The position numbers and the translations under genes were made by a program. The notes beneath the pieces were generated by a model. The model saw only the letters and a program-made list of their open reading frames with translations, did no database searches and was not told the DNA's origin. Below, in pieces: positions 15,448 to 24,801 of a stretch of DNA of 64,000 nt (the stretch's first letter is position 1; each line of letters starts with the position of its first letter). The stretch comes from Photorhabdus namnaonensis (GTDB lineage Bacteria > Pseudomonadota > Gammaproteobacteria > Enterobacterales > Enterobacteriaceae): positions 252,628 to 316,627 of the forward strand of contig NZ_LOIC01000018.1 in the NCBI RefSeq assembly GCF_001684335.1, in the 5' to 3' direction.

Positions 15448-17999
15448 TATCCGTACCTCCGACGTTCTCTCTGAATAACAATACGCTCCAGCAGTTTTTC
15501 TAATTCACGCATACTCAGGTTTAAGGCTTGACTAATATCGGGTATAGCCGTTTGTTGTTTATCACCAATGTATATTTGCGGGGCGAAAGAGATAGAAAAA
15601 CCATTATTGCTGTTGCCAGCATCTTTATAACCTGTTCGTTTAATTGGATTGCCCGACATCACCTCAGGAGGTGAGATTTGTGGGACATCAGGGGTCATTC
15701 CCTCAGTCAGACGCTGAGAGGCACGAGCAGCCAACGGCGTAGTACGATCAATACCAACAACCGTACCTTGCACAATATTATCGCCAAATCCCATAAATAC
15801 CCGACTGGGAGATTGAATACCTAATGCTTCTTTAAACCAGCTAGAAACTTTGCCACCAAAGTTTTTAATGGTGTCCTTAGCCGTGGTCAGCATATTAGAA
15901 ATACCATTAACCAACCCATTAACGATATTTTTACCAAAGTCAGTAAAATTATCGGGCATATCCATGCCAAACCATTTCATAACGTCAGCGAATGTTTTAT
16001 AGAACAATCCCAATGGCGACCAATTTAAAATTAATTTACTGACCTCAAATATTCCGCCATCAAACGCATTAGTAATGTCATTCCATCGAGCTGTAAACCA
16101 ACCTTTGACGTTAGACCAAATATTTTTGATTCCCTGCCATCCCATTTGGAAAGCGAATTTTACTAAGACCCAAAGCCGTTTAAAGAAATTACTGATGGGC
16201 TTCCAATAGCGATAGATAAGATAAGCGGCCACTGCAATACTAGTGATGATCAATCCGATAGGATTCATTAATAGTGTGCGTCCAATCCACAAAATAGCTC
16301 TGCCAGCTAACATCAAGCCCTTATAGAGAGCACTACCGAGGATTCTACCCAACCAGAGAGCTGCTCCGGCTATTTTTCCCAAGATGTTTGCAACGACACC
16401 AAATCTGCCGCCACTGCCGATAGCCATTCGAAACAGTAACCACCGTGTGCGCATTAACATTGCGCCTTTCCAGATATCAGTTATAGGGGAAAGCAAAAGA
16501 TTAAGACCTAATCTGACACCGATTGAAGCTGCTTTGAATGCCAAGAACCCGCCGACCAACGTGACAACATTGCTGATGAGTTCAGGATTAGCGGCCAGCC
16601 ATTTTCCGGTCTTGTCCATCAATGGAATAAAGGTTTCGGCTAACTGTATTAATGCTGGACGCAGCGACTGACCAATGCTAATAGCCGAATCATTAAACTC
16701 AATTTGAGTACGCCGCCACTGTGCTTCTAAGGTATCGTTCTGTTTATCAAAATCGGTATCAACAGATTTTTGTGCCGAATCAGTCCCCATGCCTGTTTTG
16801 ATACGCTGATAATCTCCCCAACGTTGCCGCATGGCCAAGAGATGGTTGACTGTCTGTACGTCGGTGAAAATAGAGGATAGCCCGAAGGATTCCATGAGCA
16901 TACGCTGTGCATCTTCATCACCTCTGGCTCCCGCTTTTTTCCACTCTTTCATGAGATCAGCGCCTTTACTCTTGATAAAGCGGTCTGCGATCATGATTGA
17001 GGCTTCATATTGTGAGTACCCCGAAGAAACATATCTGCTCATTGAGGTTTGATAATCGACGTCAGCTTCAGCGTATCTTTTGGCAATATCACCACGTCCC
17101 ATTGAAGCTAGCCAGTTCCTCATATTGGTAGCTGCTTCACCTTCCGTTCCTGCGCCTTCACGGCCAACTTCCAAGCTGGCTATAATCTGTGAAACTGCCT
17201 CCTGACCATATATTCCCTTACCAGCAAATTGCTGCGCCATTTCTGGAAAGTATTGGGCGAGATCTTTTAATTCAAAACGACCCGATTTAGCACCGAAAAC
17301 GGCTCGGTTAAAGGCTTCCTTGAGCGCTTGATCGCCTTCAATTTTCAGGGACTCAAAGGACAGAGCCATTTTGGCTAAGTCATTAATATTAGCTTTGGAT
17401 GCCGTGGCGATGTGGCCCAATAATCTACTCATATCGGTCGATTTCATGGGAGATTTTCCGGCGGCAACCAATGTACCAATACCTTCCAGCAGAGTTTCTT
17501 GTAATTGGTTTGTTTGCTTGGCGTTCTGGCGCAAGATGATTCCGATTTTTTGCTCTTCTTTCGGAGACAAATTGCCCGTGACAGCTATATCCCTTAATCC
17601 TGATTCAAAAGAGGCATACTTTGTTACGGACTGAACAACGGGAGAGGATATCGTGCGAGTTAATGCATAGGTTTCGGCTCCCTGTGCATATAGCGCCATA
17701 CGATTCGCTTTGGCTGCATCACTCATACTAGCCGCAGACTGTAAGCGCTGTTGCTGGCGGTTCAACTGTTCCAGTGTTCGACTGATGCGTTGTAGATCCG
17801 CATTCAAACGCTGGGCACTACGGGAACCAAGTTGACCGTAACGTTCAACAACACGGTTCAGTGCCTGCTGTCGGTTCTCCAGTTGGCGAGTCGTTTCTCC
17901 CAGTGTTCCTAGAGTACGGCGTGTACCAGACATGGCAGAACTGAATGCACTACTAATGGCCCCACCAATAATGACACCAATGGAAAATTCTGTTGACAC
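15447..17999 (-). CDS. Tail tape measure protein
   Basis: 850 residues, P2 gpT type. The N-terminus is coiled coil (RQLENRQQALNRVVERYGQL; LEQLNRQQQRLQSAAS), followed by the conserved TMP core (ALSFESLKIEGDQALKEAF) and several hydrophobic segments between about residues 480 and 620 that can enter the membrane. The C-terminal FKEALGIQSPSRVFMGFGDN motif is typical of phage tape measures. Its length sets tail length. Confidence 0.95.
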   Translation of the reverse strand: MSTEFSIGVIIGGAISSAFSSAMSGTRRTLGTLGETTRQLENRQQALNRVVERYGQLGSRSAQRLNADLQRISRTLEQLNRQQQRLQSAASMSDAAKANRMALYAQGAETYALTRTISSPVVQSVTKYASFESGLRDIAVTGNLSPKEEQKIGIILRQNAKQTNQLQETLLEGIGTLVAAGKSPMKSTDMSRLLGHIATASKANINDLAKMALSFESLKIEGDQALKEAFNRAVFGAKSGRFELKDLAQYFPEMAQQFAGKGIYGQEAVSQIIASLEVGREGAGTEGEAATNMRNWLASMGRGDIAKRYAEADVDYQTSMSRYVSSGYSQYEASIMIADRFIKSKGADLMKEWKKAGARGDEDAQRMLMESFGLSSIFTDVQTVNHLLAMRQRWGDYQRIKTGMGTDSAQKSVDTDFDKQNDTLEAQWRRTQIEFNDSAISIGQSLRPALIQLAETFIPLMDKTGKWLAANPELISNVVTLVGGFLAFKAASIGVRLGLNLLLSPITDIWKGAMLMRTRWLLFRMAIGSGGRFGVVANILGKIAGAALWLGRILGSALYKGLMLAGRAILWIGRTLLMNPIGLIITSIAVAAYLIYRYWKPISNFFKRLWVLVKFAFQMGWQGIKNIWSNVKGWFTARWNDITNAFDGGIFEVSKLILNWSPLGLFYKTFADVMKWFGMDMPDNFTDFGKNIVNGLVNGISNMLTTAKDTIKNFGGKVSSWFKEALGIQSPSRVFMGFGDNIVQGTVVGIDRTTPLAARASQRLTEGMTPDVPQISPPEVMSGNPIKRTGYKDAGNSNNGFSISFAPQIYIGDKQQTAIPDISQALNLSMRELEKLLERIVIQRERRRYG

Positions 18000-18002
18000 G
18001 AA

Positions 18003-18155
18003 TTAACCGCCTCCATTCTCGCGTTTGATTTGAGTGTTGGCCTCATTCAACCAACATTCAAATTCATCCAGCGCCAGATTATCAATCTCGCTCGGCTGGA
18101 ACCGGAACCATCGTGCCAACATCGCCGATGCTTGCCACACTGTTTTTATTTCCCT
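18003..18155 (-). CDS. Frameshift extension of the tail assembly chaperone (gpE')
   Basis: This frame overlaps the 3' half of the gpE gene and continues to just before the tape measure. It encodes VWQASAMLARWFRFQPSEID, then NLALDEFECWLNEANTQIK, like the E+E' or G-T chaperone extensions of other tailed phages. The shift from gpE is +1 (equivalently -2). A run of five A residues on the coding strand (18143-18147 complement) lets tRNA-Lys move from AAA to AAA in the +1 frame without mispairing. Independent initiation at an ATG at 18212 is less likely. Confidence 0.6.
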   Translation of the reverse strand, partial: REIKTVWQASAMLARWFRFQPSEIDNLALDEFECWLNEANTQIKRENGGG

Positions 18156-18408
18156 GATCCAATCCGATAACTTGCTGAAATCGTTTCTGTAATGCCAGAT
18201 AATCAGCGACATCCATCTGTTCGATATCTTCTGGTAACAATCCTGTCGAACGTGCTATCAAAATATCATCCCAGTCAGTAGGATTTTCGCTGGCTCGCCG
18301 GGCAGCCTTGATATCTTTAACTTTCAAACGTGATAACTGAAGCTCTTCAATGCGAACGCCAGCAGCCGTGGTATAGGGAAATTGAAGATGGTAAGTCGTG
18401 GTTGACAT
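18082..18408 (-). CDS. Tail assembly chaperone, gpE-like
   Basis: 108 residues: YHLQFPYTTAAGVRIEELQL, then RLKVKDIKAARRASE and PEDIEQMDVADYLALQKRF, the pattern of P2/Mu-type tail assembly chaperones. It sits between tail tube and tape measure genes as expected. It is read beyond its stop by a probable frameshift. A 9-bp inverted repeat brackets its ribosome binding site. Confidence 0.88.
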   Translation of the reverse strand: MSTTTYHLQFPYTTAAGVRIEELQLSRLKVKDIKAARRASENPTDWDDILIARSTGLLPEDIEQMDVADYLALQKRFQQVIGLDQGNKNSVASIGDVGTMVPVPAERD

Positions 18409-18444
18409 GATGATACTCCTCTGTAAGTTTCATTCAGTATCATC
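18409..18444 (-). promoter_or_regulatory. Hairpin sequestering the gpE ribosome binding site
   Basis: GATGATACT (18409-18417) and AGTATCATC (18436-18444) pair perfectly across an 18-base loop holding AGAGGAG. The arm touches the gpE start codon, so folding would limit initiation. Comparable hairpins precede the protease gene (24151) and the holin gene (31382). Confidence 0.5.
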
Positions 18445-18486
18445 CATGTATGGAAACGGAAATATTAAAGGGGATTAAAGAAGAAA

Positions 18487-18500
18487 GGGGCTGATGCCCC
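18487..18500 (-). terminator. Hairpin terminator between the 56-codon ORF and gpE
   Basis: GGGGCATCAGCCCC on the minus strand is followed by TTTCTTCTTT. A compact G+C stem with a T-rich tail suggests partial termination after the tail tube genes. Confidence 0.55.
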
Positions 18501-18505
18501 TGTCA

Positions 18506-18676
18506 TTAGTGAGTGCGAAAGCCTCTACAGTTACGGAAAAAGTCTATCAGATATTCTTTCCCTTTCGCTGCACCGATATCGGAAAACCAACCTTCCGGAG
18601 GAATCCACTTATCAATCAAGTCGGCAAGCTTTCTGGCTTTGGAGCGAGTGCAGTCATTATTTAGTTTAACCTCCAA
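18506..18676 (-). CDS. Small phage tail-region protein, 56 residues
   Basis: A frame starting at TTG (18674-18676), overlapping the end of the tail tube gene and reading to TAA at 18506. The product contains NNDCTRSKARKLADLIDKW, then IPPEGWFSDIGAAKGKEYL and ends RNCRGFRTH. The amino-acid composition is protein-like and the frame fills an otherwise empty gap. No classical ribosome binding site precedes the TTG, so the exact start is uncertain. Function unknown. Confidence 0.5.
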   Translation of the reverse strand: MEVKLNNDCTRSKARKLADLIDKWIPPEGWFSDIGAAKGKEYLIDFFRNCRGFRTH

Positions 18677-19190
18677 TATTGATGCGATAATCGGTCAGTT
18701 GATCAATGCCGCCAACACGGAAGATATTGGCCAGATAATCCAGTTCTAACAGTTCCTCCCCATCCAATACTTGCTTAATATAGGTACTGGTAAAGCTACT
18801 GGAAAAATCAGCATTTTCATGTTGTTTAAATGTGCCCAGCGGATTCTTCTTAAATAAAATGGTCAGATATGTCACCAATGGCACTTCATCAATGCGCCCC
18901 TGTGAACTGAATTTCTGGACGCTGGAACGGCACTGTAATGCCAGAGATTTATAGGGATTGGCTGCGGATAACATAGCGTCACGGTAGAAACTGTTCCACT
19001 TGATCTCGCCTTCCAGCTTATCGAAGCCTGCTGGTAGCTCCACCTTACCGACCATCCCCAGCGCCTTATGTTCCTGCATGGTCATGGAAACGTCTGGCAG
19101 TTTCACTTCTTCAGCACGTCCCAACAGGTTATTGCCGTCAATATAAATATTGGCGTTGGTGATGCGGTTAATCTCTATTTTTCCGGCCAT
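18666..19190 (-). CDS. Major tail tube protein, P2 gpFII-like
   Basis: 174 residues: INRITNANIYIDGNNLLGRA and EVKLPDVSMTMQEHKALGMVG match the FII tube signature. Hexameric rings of it build the inner tube. Starts at the sheath gene's stop codon. Confidence 0.95.
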   Translation of the reverse strand: MAGKIEINRITNANIYIDGNNLLGRAEEVKLPDVSMTMQEHKALGMVGKVELPAGFDKLEGEIKWNSFYRDAMLSAANPYKSLALQCRSSVQKFSSQGRIDEVPLVTYLTILFKKNPLGTFKQHENADFSSSFTSTYIKQVLDGEELLELDYLANIFRVGGIDQLTDYRINIGG

Positions 19191-20617
19191 TAATTATTTC
19201 CCTTTAAATTCAGCAAATATTCAGAGGTAATTTCGGTCTCAAATGTCAGCCGTTCCAGTGGTGGTGGCGGTGTGTACTTATAACTGAGTAACAGATGACC
19301 TGATGCCAGCTCCGTTTCTTCGTTATGGGTCGGATCAAACCAGCATTTGAATCCCAACAAAGCTCCATCAGCAATCAATTTACGACCATAGGCATTCACA
19401 GATTCTGTCAGGGCATCTATCAGCGCTGGCGTGATCGGCATATCGATATATTGCTGACTGAAGTAACGCAGGGATTCATTAATCACGTCGCCCGTTCTGC
19501 GCACGTTCTCGAAGTTACGCATGTGTGTCACAGTTGGCCATGCGGCGGTACGGTTGCCCCATAAGCGCAAACCAGAGCCATAATTATTGAACACTGTAGT
19601 AATCCCTTGTTCATTGAGCTGGTTCACTTCACTTTGTGGATCGTCAATTATGGCGGATAGCTGGCGCTCAATACCTGTGATCCCTATAATTTCTTGATTG
19701 GAGGATGACCACCAAAAACCTTTGTCTGCATCAATCTTGGCACGCAGCCCTGCTGCACGAGATGACAAGGGTTCCAAGCGCTCGCTATTGCTTTCCGCAT
19801 CATAGACTTTGACGTGTGGGTAACACAGCCGGACACGATCAGAACTGGTATTAAAATTGATTGTGCCAGACGGGCCGCGGCCACTGATAGCCTGAACAAA
19901 AGTGGTGCCTATCGGGGCATCAATATAGGTCATGGCACCCAATTTAGTTGCAAGGGCAATCAGTTCTGTTGTCACACTTAGCTGGGTACAGTAGACAGGA
20001 GCCAGCAAAATCTTGGCAAAGAACCCATACAGGTTATAAGTATCATTCAGTAACTTCATACCTGTACGGTTACCCGCTGCACTGATGCTGCCAATAATGT
20101 CAGCAGGCGTCACTAATGTAGGATCGGCAAAGTCATAGCTGGCAATCACGGTTGCACCCGCAGCAATGTTTTTACCGATATTCTTGAGGCTGCCTGTTTG
20201 AGCATCCAGAGAATAATCTTGCCCTTCTATATAAGAAGTACTGTCAGAGGTGGCTTTTAGTAAGACATTACTGACCACGGGATTAGCCAGTTTCGCCGTT
20301 CCTGTGGTTTTATCAAAACTAATGTTTTCACTGGCAACATTAGCTTTATGCACCTCAGGATCAAGAACGTTAATGACCAGCACAGTTCCCGCACCATGAT
20401 CATAAATAGCATCCAGTGCTTGTGGGATGGTAAAACCATTCATTTGAACACCAAATTGAGCGGCATCTTTTTCTGACAGGCAAAGTGTCACTGCATTTAC
20501 TGGCCCTATCGGTGCAGTACCAATTAAGCCGATCACGGCGGATTTCACTGTCTTGACAGGACGTGAGCCTTTTTCGACTTCGATAGTTTCGACGCCATGC
20601 AAATAATTAGCGGCCAT
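19190..20617 (-). CDS. Tail sheath protein, P2 gpFI-like
   Basis: 475 residues: YLHGVETIEVEKGSRPVKTV and SAVIGLIGTAPIGP at the N-terminus, and a C-terminal YTPPPPLERLTFETEITSEY, both diagnostic. It forms the contractile sheath, so the phage is a myovirus. Confidence 0.96.
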   Translation of the reverse strand: MAANYLHGVETIEVEKGSRPVKTVKSAVIGLIGTAPIGPVNAVTLCLSEKDAAQFGVQMNGFTIPQALDAIYDHGAGTVLVINVLDPEVHKANVASENISFDKTTGTAKLANPVVSNVLLKATSDSTSYIEGQDYSLDAQTGSLKNIGKNIAAGATVIASYDFADPTLVTPADIIGSISAAGNRTGMKLLNDTYNLYGFFAKILLAPVYCTQLSVTTELIALATKLGAMTYIDAPIGTTFVQAISGRGPSGTINFNTSSDRVRLCYPHVKVYDAESNSERLEPLSSRAAGLRAKIDADKGFWWSSSNQEIIGITGIERQLSAIIDDPQSEVNQLNEQGITTVFNNYGSGLRLWGNRTAAWPTVTHMRNFENVRRTGDVINESLRYFSQQYIDMPITPALIDALTESVNAYGRKLIADGALLGFKCWFDPTHNEETELASGHLLLSYKYTPPPPLERLTFETEITSEYLLNLKGNN

Positions 20618-20819
20618 CAGTGACCTCCTCAGACTTTTCTTTTTTCTTCAGGATATTTTTTTGCTGTTCTGACAGTGGATGAAGATATCGCAGCGCGATC
20701 AATGTCTTCACATAATCATGCTGCTGCGGTAAATCAACAGTTTTTCCTGACCAGAGCAAGACTTCAGTGCCATCAGCTAAAGTGACGCCGCTTGCTGGGC
20801 CTGTATAGAGGTATTTCAT
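20607..20819 (-). CDS. DUF2635 phage protein (Mu gp38-like)
   Basis: 70 residues, MKYLYTGPASGVTLADGTEV, with a lysine-rich tail. DUF2635 proteins occur just before the sheath gene in Mu-like phages; role not known. Overlaps both neighbours. Confidence 0.85.
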   Translation of the reverse strand: MKYLYTGPASGVTLADGTEVLLWSGKTVDLPQQHDYVKTLIALRYLHPLSEQQKNILKKKEKSEEVTDGR

Positions 20820-21283
20820 TGTTCAGTTCCCTCATAATTGATTTGGGCTAACGGCGAACCATTCGGTAACTCACAGTCTTCGATAAATACACTTTCAGTC
20901 GCAAAATCCAGCGTGTATTGCCACAAACCAGCTATCTCACCGAGAAATGTATCCCGTACCAGCCAACATTTTCGTTGGCAGTTCGGTGGTTGGAATCCGC
21001 CGAGAACCCGGCGTACATCATCTAATGTGGCAACGGCACCGTGACGTCCATTAAGCTGACGAAAAACTATGGTGGCATTGAGCATGATAGTTTGTGTCTG
21101 CAATACCGCCCCAACATCTTCAGGCTTGTCGAAGCGAGAACCGGGATAGCTGATTAAAATGGCTCCCACCGGATGGTTCAGCCTGAATTCAGTTGGTCTT
21201 TCAGGGAAATACTCCACCTGTAAGCTAGGTAGTTTTTCTCTTAGCCTCATGATAATGGCATCAATGATCGGCGAAACATCCAT
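20816..21283 (-). CDS. DUF1834 phage protein (Mu gp37-like)
   Basis: 155 residues: MDVSPIIDAIIMRLREKLP ... ILISYPGSRFDKPEDVGAV. The order DUF1320-DUF1834-DUF2635-sheath is that of Mu. Probably a head-tail connector or tail terminator component. Confidence 0.88.
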   Translation of the reverse strand: MDVSPIIDAIIMRLREKLPSLQVEYFPERPTEFRLNHPVGAILISYPGSRFDKPEDVGAVLQTQTIMLNATIVFRQLNGRHGAVATLDDVRRVLGGFQPPNCQRKCWLVRDTFLGEIAGLWQYTLDFATESVFIEDCELPNGSPLAQINYEGTEQ

Positions 21284-21720
21284 CAGTATTTCTCCAACAT
21301 TCCTTTACTCCCCCCAAAGGTGGGACGACGCGCCCGAACACGAAACTCCCCCGGTTCAGGGGTATCTTTTCCTGTGGAAAGCAGGCCCAGTGTCAGTTTG
21401 GCATCTCGGATGTCAGCCAGTTGGCGCAAAACAATTTTGTAATCATCTATCACGGCTTCAGGAATAGAACCCTCTGGACGGCGGGCATACAGCCGATAGC
21501 GTGTTAACGTAATGGCGGCATCACGTAATACCGTGGGAACTTCCGCCAGAGGCAGGATATAACGTCCACGTAAATGGGCATCGATAAGTTCATCGGCATA
21601 GCGAATGACATTGTTAACCACAGTCTCATTGATTGTCTGGGCATTAGGCTCTTCGTTGGACAGCCATATCAATGATTGCGTTGGTATCTGCTCTTGCAAG
21701 TCTTTCAATGAGCAATACAT
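21283..21720 (-). CDS. DUF1320 phage protein (Mu gp36-like)
   Basis: 145 residues starting MYCSLKDLQEQIPTQSLI; a longer frame 28 codons upstream runs into the preceding gene and is rejected. NNVIRYADELIDAHLRGRYILPL is the conserved core of DUF1320, a head-completion-type protein. Confidence 0.88.
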   Translation of the reverse strand: MYCSLKDLQEQIPTQSLIWLSNEEPNAQTINETVVNNVIRYADELIDAHLRGRYILPLAEVPTVLRDAAITLTRYRLYARRPEGSIPEAVIDDYKIVLRQLADIRDAKLTLGLLSTGKDTPEPGEFRVRARRPTFGGSKGMLEKY

Positions 21721-21721
21721 G

Positions 21722-22072
21722 TCATATGCCACGTAAGATGCGAATGATATTACCTGCCGCTGTGGCATCATCCAGCGCAAACCCGACAGATGTGCCGGCA
21801 GCATTTTCAGCCGAACTCAGTGGTACTGCACAGGCATCCTTATCCGACTGTACGACTTGCCCACGGGTTATTGGCCCACCAGCTTCAACAGCAATAATGC
21901 CCAAGACATTAACTGGAACGACATCACCAGCCTTCGCATCCACCTCTGCTATACCAAGTGCAACGGCTCCAGCCTGACACGGTGCATTATCAGTACTAAC
22001 TAAACGATGCTGGATGATGTTTGCACTGGCGATAATTGTTGTCGTCAATACGGATTGTTGTGTTACTGCCAT
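21722..22072 (-). CDS. Capsid decoration protein (DUF2190)
   Basis: 116 residues, alanine/valine-rich beta protein (AVALGIAEVDAKAGDVVPVN; GPITRGQVVQSDKDA). DUF2190 proteins are capsid cement proteins that lie next to the major capsid gene, as here. Confidence 0.85.
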   Translation of the reverse strand: MAVTQQSVLTTTIIASANIIQHRLVSTDNAPCQAGAVALGIAEVDAKAGDVVPVNVLGIIAVEAGGPITRGQVVQSDKDACAVPLSSAENAAGTSVGFALDDATAAGNIIRILRGI

Positions 22073-22085
22073 GATGATGTCTCCC

Positions 22086-23021
22086 TTACTTCACAATATT
22101 GGTAATCAGATAGCCGGCATCACCGCCAACAACCGCAACTTTATAAATATCGGTATAACGACAGTAATTGACCTTACCGCCCACACCTTCATATTTATCC
22201 GCTACAGGCATCCCTTTGCGGCGAAATGTATAGCCAAAGGAGGGTTCATATTCATCAGCGCTTTCTGTTCCTGCCTGCGGAGGTGATACGTAATGCAACA
22301 TCAAATTATCAGCCCAGATATCAACGGGATTTTCTTTAATACTTGGGGTAGAAACAGGTTCACCAACGACAACGTTTTGGATTTGGAAAAGGTCTTTGAG
22401 TATTTCTATTGTGATACGTTTACGTTCGTTGGCTCCAATAGCTGCCTGAATTTCAGGATGAAATTTTAACAGTGACATCACGCTAGCCCCCATTGTCATG
22501 AGGTTTGGACGTACACCAATGGTAGTACGAACAGCATCAATTCCAGCCTCAATGACTTTGATTGGGTTACCTTTGCCGCCTACCCATCGAGTATCGTTTT
22601 TCAGGTTTATCACCGACTTACTGAGATAAACTTCAGGGTCTTGTGCCAATCGAGCGGCATACAGTTCACGCTTGAGATTCACGCCATTGGTGGAACGACG
22701 GATTGCCTTTGCTTCTTCATTAAATAAAGATTCCGATTTCTCACGATAATCAACAGGTGCAGCTAGATCATGTTCGTTGAGCACGATATCTAACGAAGAG
22801 CCTTTCTCACGGATCAAAACGTTACTGTTGGCACCAACGGCACGCGTGGTGTCATATTCCACAAAAGCACTTTTGCCAAATGTCGGCACACTAGCACCTT
22901 CTTTCTCCATTTCGACAATGGGAAAAATATGTTCACCAATAAACACCGCATTTTTATAGCCACGCGCCACGCTGGTTAGCACAGGGTCAATAATACGTTT
23001 GCCTTTCAAATAATCAGACAC
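22086..23021 (-). CDS. Major capsid protein
   Basis: 311 residues. MSDYLKGKRIIDPVLTSVAR, VPTFGKSAFVEYDTTRAVGA and the conserved RPNLMTMGASVMSLLKFHPE identify an HK97-fold capsid protein of the group used by BcepMu-like phages rather than the Mu gpT type. It follows the protease/scaffold gene and precedes the decoration protein. Confidence 0.9.
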   Translation of the reverse strand: MSDYLKGKRIIDPVLTSVARGYKNAVFIGEHIFPIVEMEKEGASVPTFGKSAFVEYDTTRAVGANSNVLIREKGSSLDIVLNEHDLAAPVDYREKSESLFNEEAKAIRRSTNGVNLKRELYAARLAQDPEVYLSKSVINLKNDTRWVGGKGNPIKVIEAGIDAVRTTIGVRPNLMTMGASVMSLLKFHPEIQAAIGANERKRITIEILKDLFQIQNVVVGEPVSTPSIKENPVDIWADNLMLHYVSPPQAGTESADEYEPSFGYTFRRKGMPVADKYEGVGGKVNYCRYTDIYKVAVVGGDAGYLITNIVK

Positions 23022-23052
23022 TTATCTCTCCTCAATAGTTACGGTCACAGTG

Positions 23053-24147
23053 TTACAGGCAGCGGGTAACAGCTACGTCGTAACTGATACCTTCTTTCTT
23101 CGCCAGAGCGATGGCTTTTTGATGCAACGCCAGACGTTCAGGATCTGCATCAGAAAACTCAGCAATATCTGATGATGTGTTTTGGTCAACCCGGTCTTTT
23201 GTTGCATGTTCACCAAAATCAATAATAGGCTGGGTAGAACTCAGCAGATCTTTAAACGCAGTAGCCAATGGTTTTTTCACATAATCTTCAGCAAACTCGA
23301 CAGGGGAATCTCCTTGGGTTATAGCGTCCAGCAAGGCGACCACGACAGATTGAGCAGCTGGCGCCAATCTGCCGTCTGCGATCAGCTTTTCGGCAAATGC
23401 CATGTTTCCAGCATGTTGCTCAGTTTGTTTGCGCTTTGCGTCGGCAACATCACGGGCAACAAGCTGTTCTTTCAGGCGAGTGTTTTCATCTTTGAGCGCC
23501 TTTTTTTCTTCATTTGTCACGATGTTTTCCTCATGTTGATGTGTGTTATTGGGTTCATGAAAGGCAGGAGCAGGCTGAGTCGTGCTATAAGCTTCTTCAC
23601 GTAATGAATCCACCTGCCAAGAAGGAAGCGCTTTGTCTGCTTCGTCCATACCGAATTTACTAATCAAAAATTCTCGCAAACGCCCCCAAAGTGAGGCGTT
23701 GGTGATATCACTCCAATCAGAGAACTCGACGACACCATATTCTTGTTCACTAAATTCAACCTGTTTCAATCCTTTAATGGCGGGCGGCTTCGCCCCCAAA
23801 AAACCGACATGACGCAAATAGAGCACGCCGGGTTTAGGGTTGTTTGGGGAATCAGGTAAATAGAAAGAAGCAGAAATTTTTTTATAGCGGCCTGCATCGA
23901 CCAGTTCGGCGAACTGAACATCAACCTGTTGAGGCTCTGCAATCAAGTCATCACCAGAAGACGTCAGCGATTTAACCCAACCATAGGCAGGTAAATTGTC
24001 TTTTGGATGCCCAATCACAATCGGTGCTTCATGCAACGATGAGTCATAAGCCTTTGCACAAGCTTGCAAATCTGCGGGGCTGAACGGCAATTGTTTGCCA
24101 TTCATATCGGTATGTGTACCGGATTTGAAAATGTGAAGTGACTTCAT
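23053..24147 (-). CDS. Prohead protease with scaffold domain (Mu gpI/Z-like)
   Basis: 364 residues. Residues 1-160 are the Mu I protease (IFKSGTHTDMNGKQLPFSPA; APIVIGHPKDNLPAYGWVKS; KKISASFYLPDSPN). After about residue 200 a lysine/glutamate-rich coiled coil (TNEEKKALKDENTRLKEQL) is the scaffold part, which in Mu is also made separately from an internal start; a GTG before TNEEKK could serve here. A long hairpin covers the ribosome binding site. Confidence 0.92.
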   Translation of the reverse strand: MKSLHIFKSGTHTDMNGKQLPFSPADLQACAKAYDSSLHEAPIVIGHPKDNLPAYGWVKSLTSSGDDLIAEPQQVDVQFAELVDAGRYKKISASFYLPDSPNNPKPGVLYLRHVGFLGAKPPAIKGLKQVEFSEQEYGVVEFSDWSDITNASLWGRLREFLISKFGMDEADKALPSWQVDSLREEAYSTTQPAPAFHEPNNTHQHEENIVTNEEKKALKDENTRLKEQLVARDVADAKRKQTEQHAGNMAFAEKLIADGRLAPAAQSVVVALLDAITQGDSPVEFAEDYVKKPLATAFKDLLSSTQPIIDFGEHATKDRVDQNTSSDIAEFSDADPERLALHQKAIALAKKEGISYDVAVTRCL

Positions 24148-24150
24148 TTT

Positions 24151-24179
24151 ACTGCCTCTATTACGTTAATAGAGACAGT
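24151..24179 (-). promoter_or_regulatory. Hairpin covering the protease ribosome binding site
   Basis: Thirteen-base arms at 24151-24163 and 24167-24179 pair with a single mismatch around a 3-base loop. On the mRNA the 3' arm contains AGAGGCAG, the only ribosome binding site of the protease gene. Translation would need the hairpin opened. The arm sequence ACTGTCTC recurs in the hairpin before the holin gene. Confidence 0.6.
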
Positions 24180-24351
24180 TTCACTACAATCAGAAAAAAC
24201 GACTTTTAATCTGCTTTAGAAAAGGATTGGGGAAGGAAATAGAAAAGTGGAGAACTGCATGCAATTAGATACCGAAAATTTGAGTCTGTAAACGCTTTAT
24301 AAAGTTTTTTGCGGATGAGAATGATAAATCACCCGCATAGGGAAGCACAGT

Positions 24352-24801
24352 TTAACGATGCGCCGCTGATTCAAGATGTCGTTGAATGGTACTTAATACG
24401 GCTCTTACTGCTTCTGGTGATAATTCGCCTTGTTCTGTTACGGGCAGATAAGGCCGGGCTGGTAGCAATAAAGATTGATTGCGGCCAGCTTTACCTCCCA
24501 ATTGATGAATACGCCCGTAGACTAAGTTTGTACCGACAACTGCCGTGTGGGAATCATATCGGGTACTGACTGAACGCATCAAACGAGCAGTTTTTTGCAG
24601 TGTCTGACCACCACGTTCCTTTGCAGCCACAGAGGGTATCCATGCAGGGCGTCCTTCAGCTTCAAAGTTAAAAGCGGTTTCTGCTGACAATGTTCCAGCA
24701 ATTTTACGCATGGCAAGTGTCAGATCATTAGTAGCCAATTCTAATGCCCGCAGTCCACGTCTTAGGTCTCCATCATTAATAGTGACAGTGATATTACTCA
24801 T
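24352..24801 (-). CDS. Virion morphogenesis protein, Mu gpG-like
   Basis: 149 residues: MSNITVTINDGDLRRGLRAL, FEAEGRPAWIPSVAAKERGG and LLPARPYLPVTEQ match the virion morphogenesis family (Mu G), needed for tail attachment. A 204-bp spacer before the protease gene holds a -35/-10-like pair (TTTACA near 24295) and the hairpin above. Confidence 0.9.
   Translation of the reverse strand: MSNITVTINDGDLRRGLRALELATNDLTLAMRKIAGTLSAETAFNFEAEGRPAWIPSVAAKERGGQTLQKTARLMRSVSTRYDSHTAVVGTNLVYGRIHQLGGKAGRNQSLLLPARPYLPVTEQGELSPEAVRAVLSTIQRHLESAAHR

Noticed and set aside
18003..18212. Independent 69-residue gene for gpE'
   Set aside because: Its upstream part overlaps gpE without a good ribosome binding site, and related phages make this product by frameshifting.
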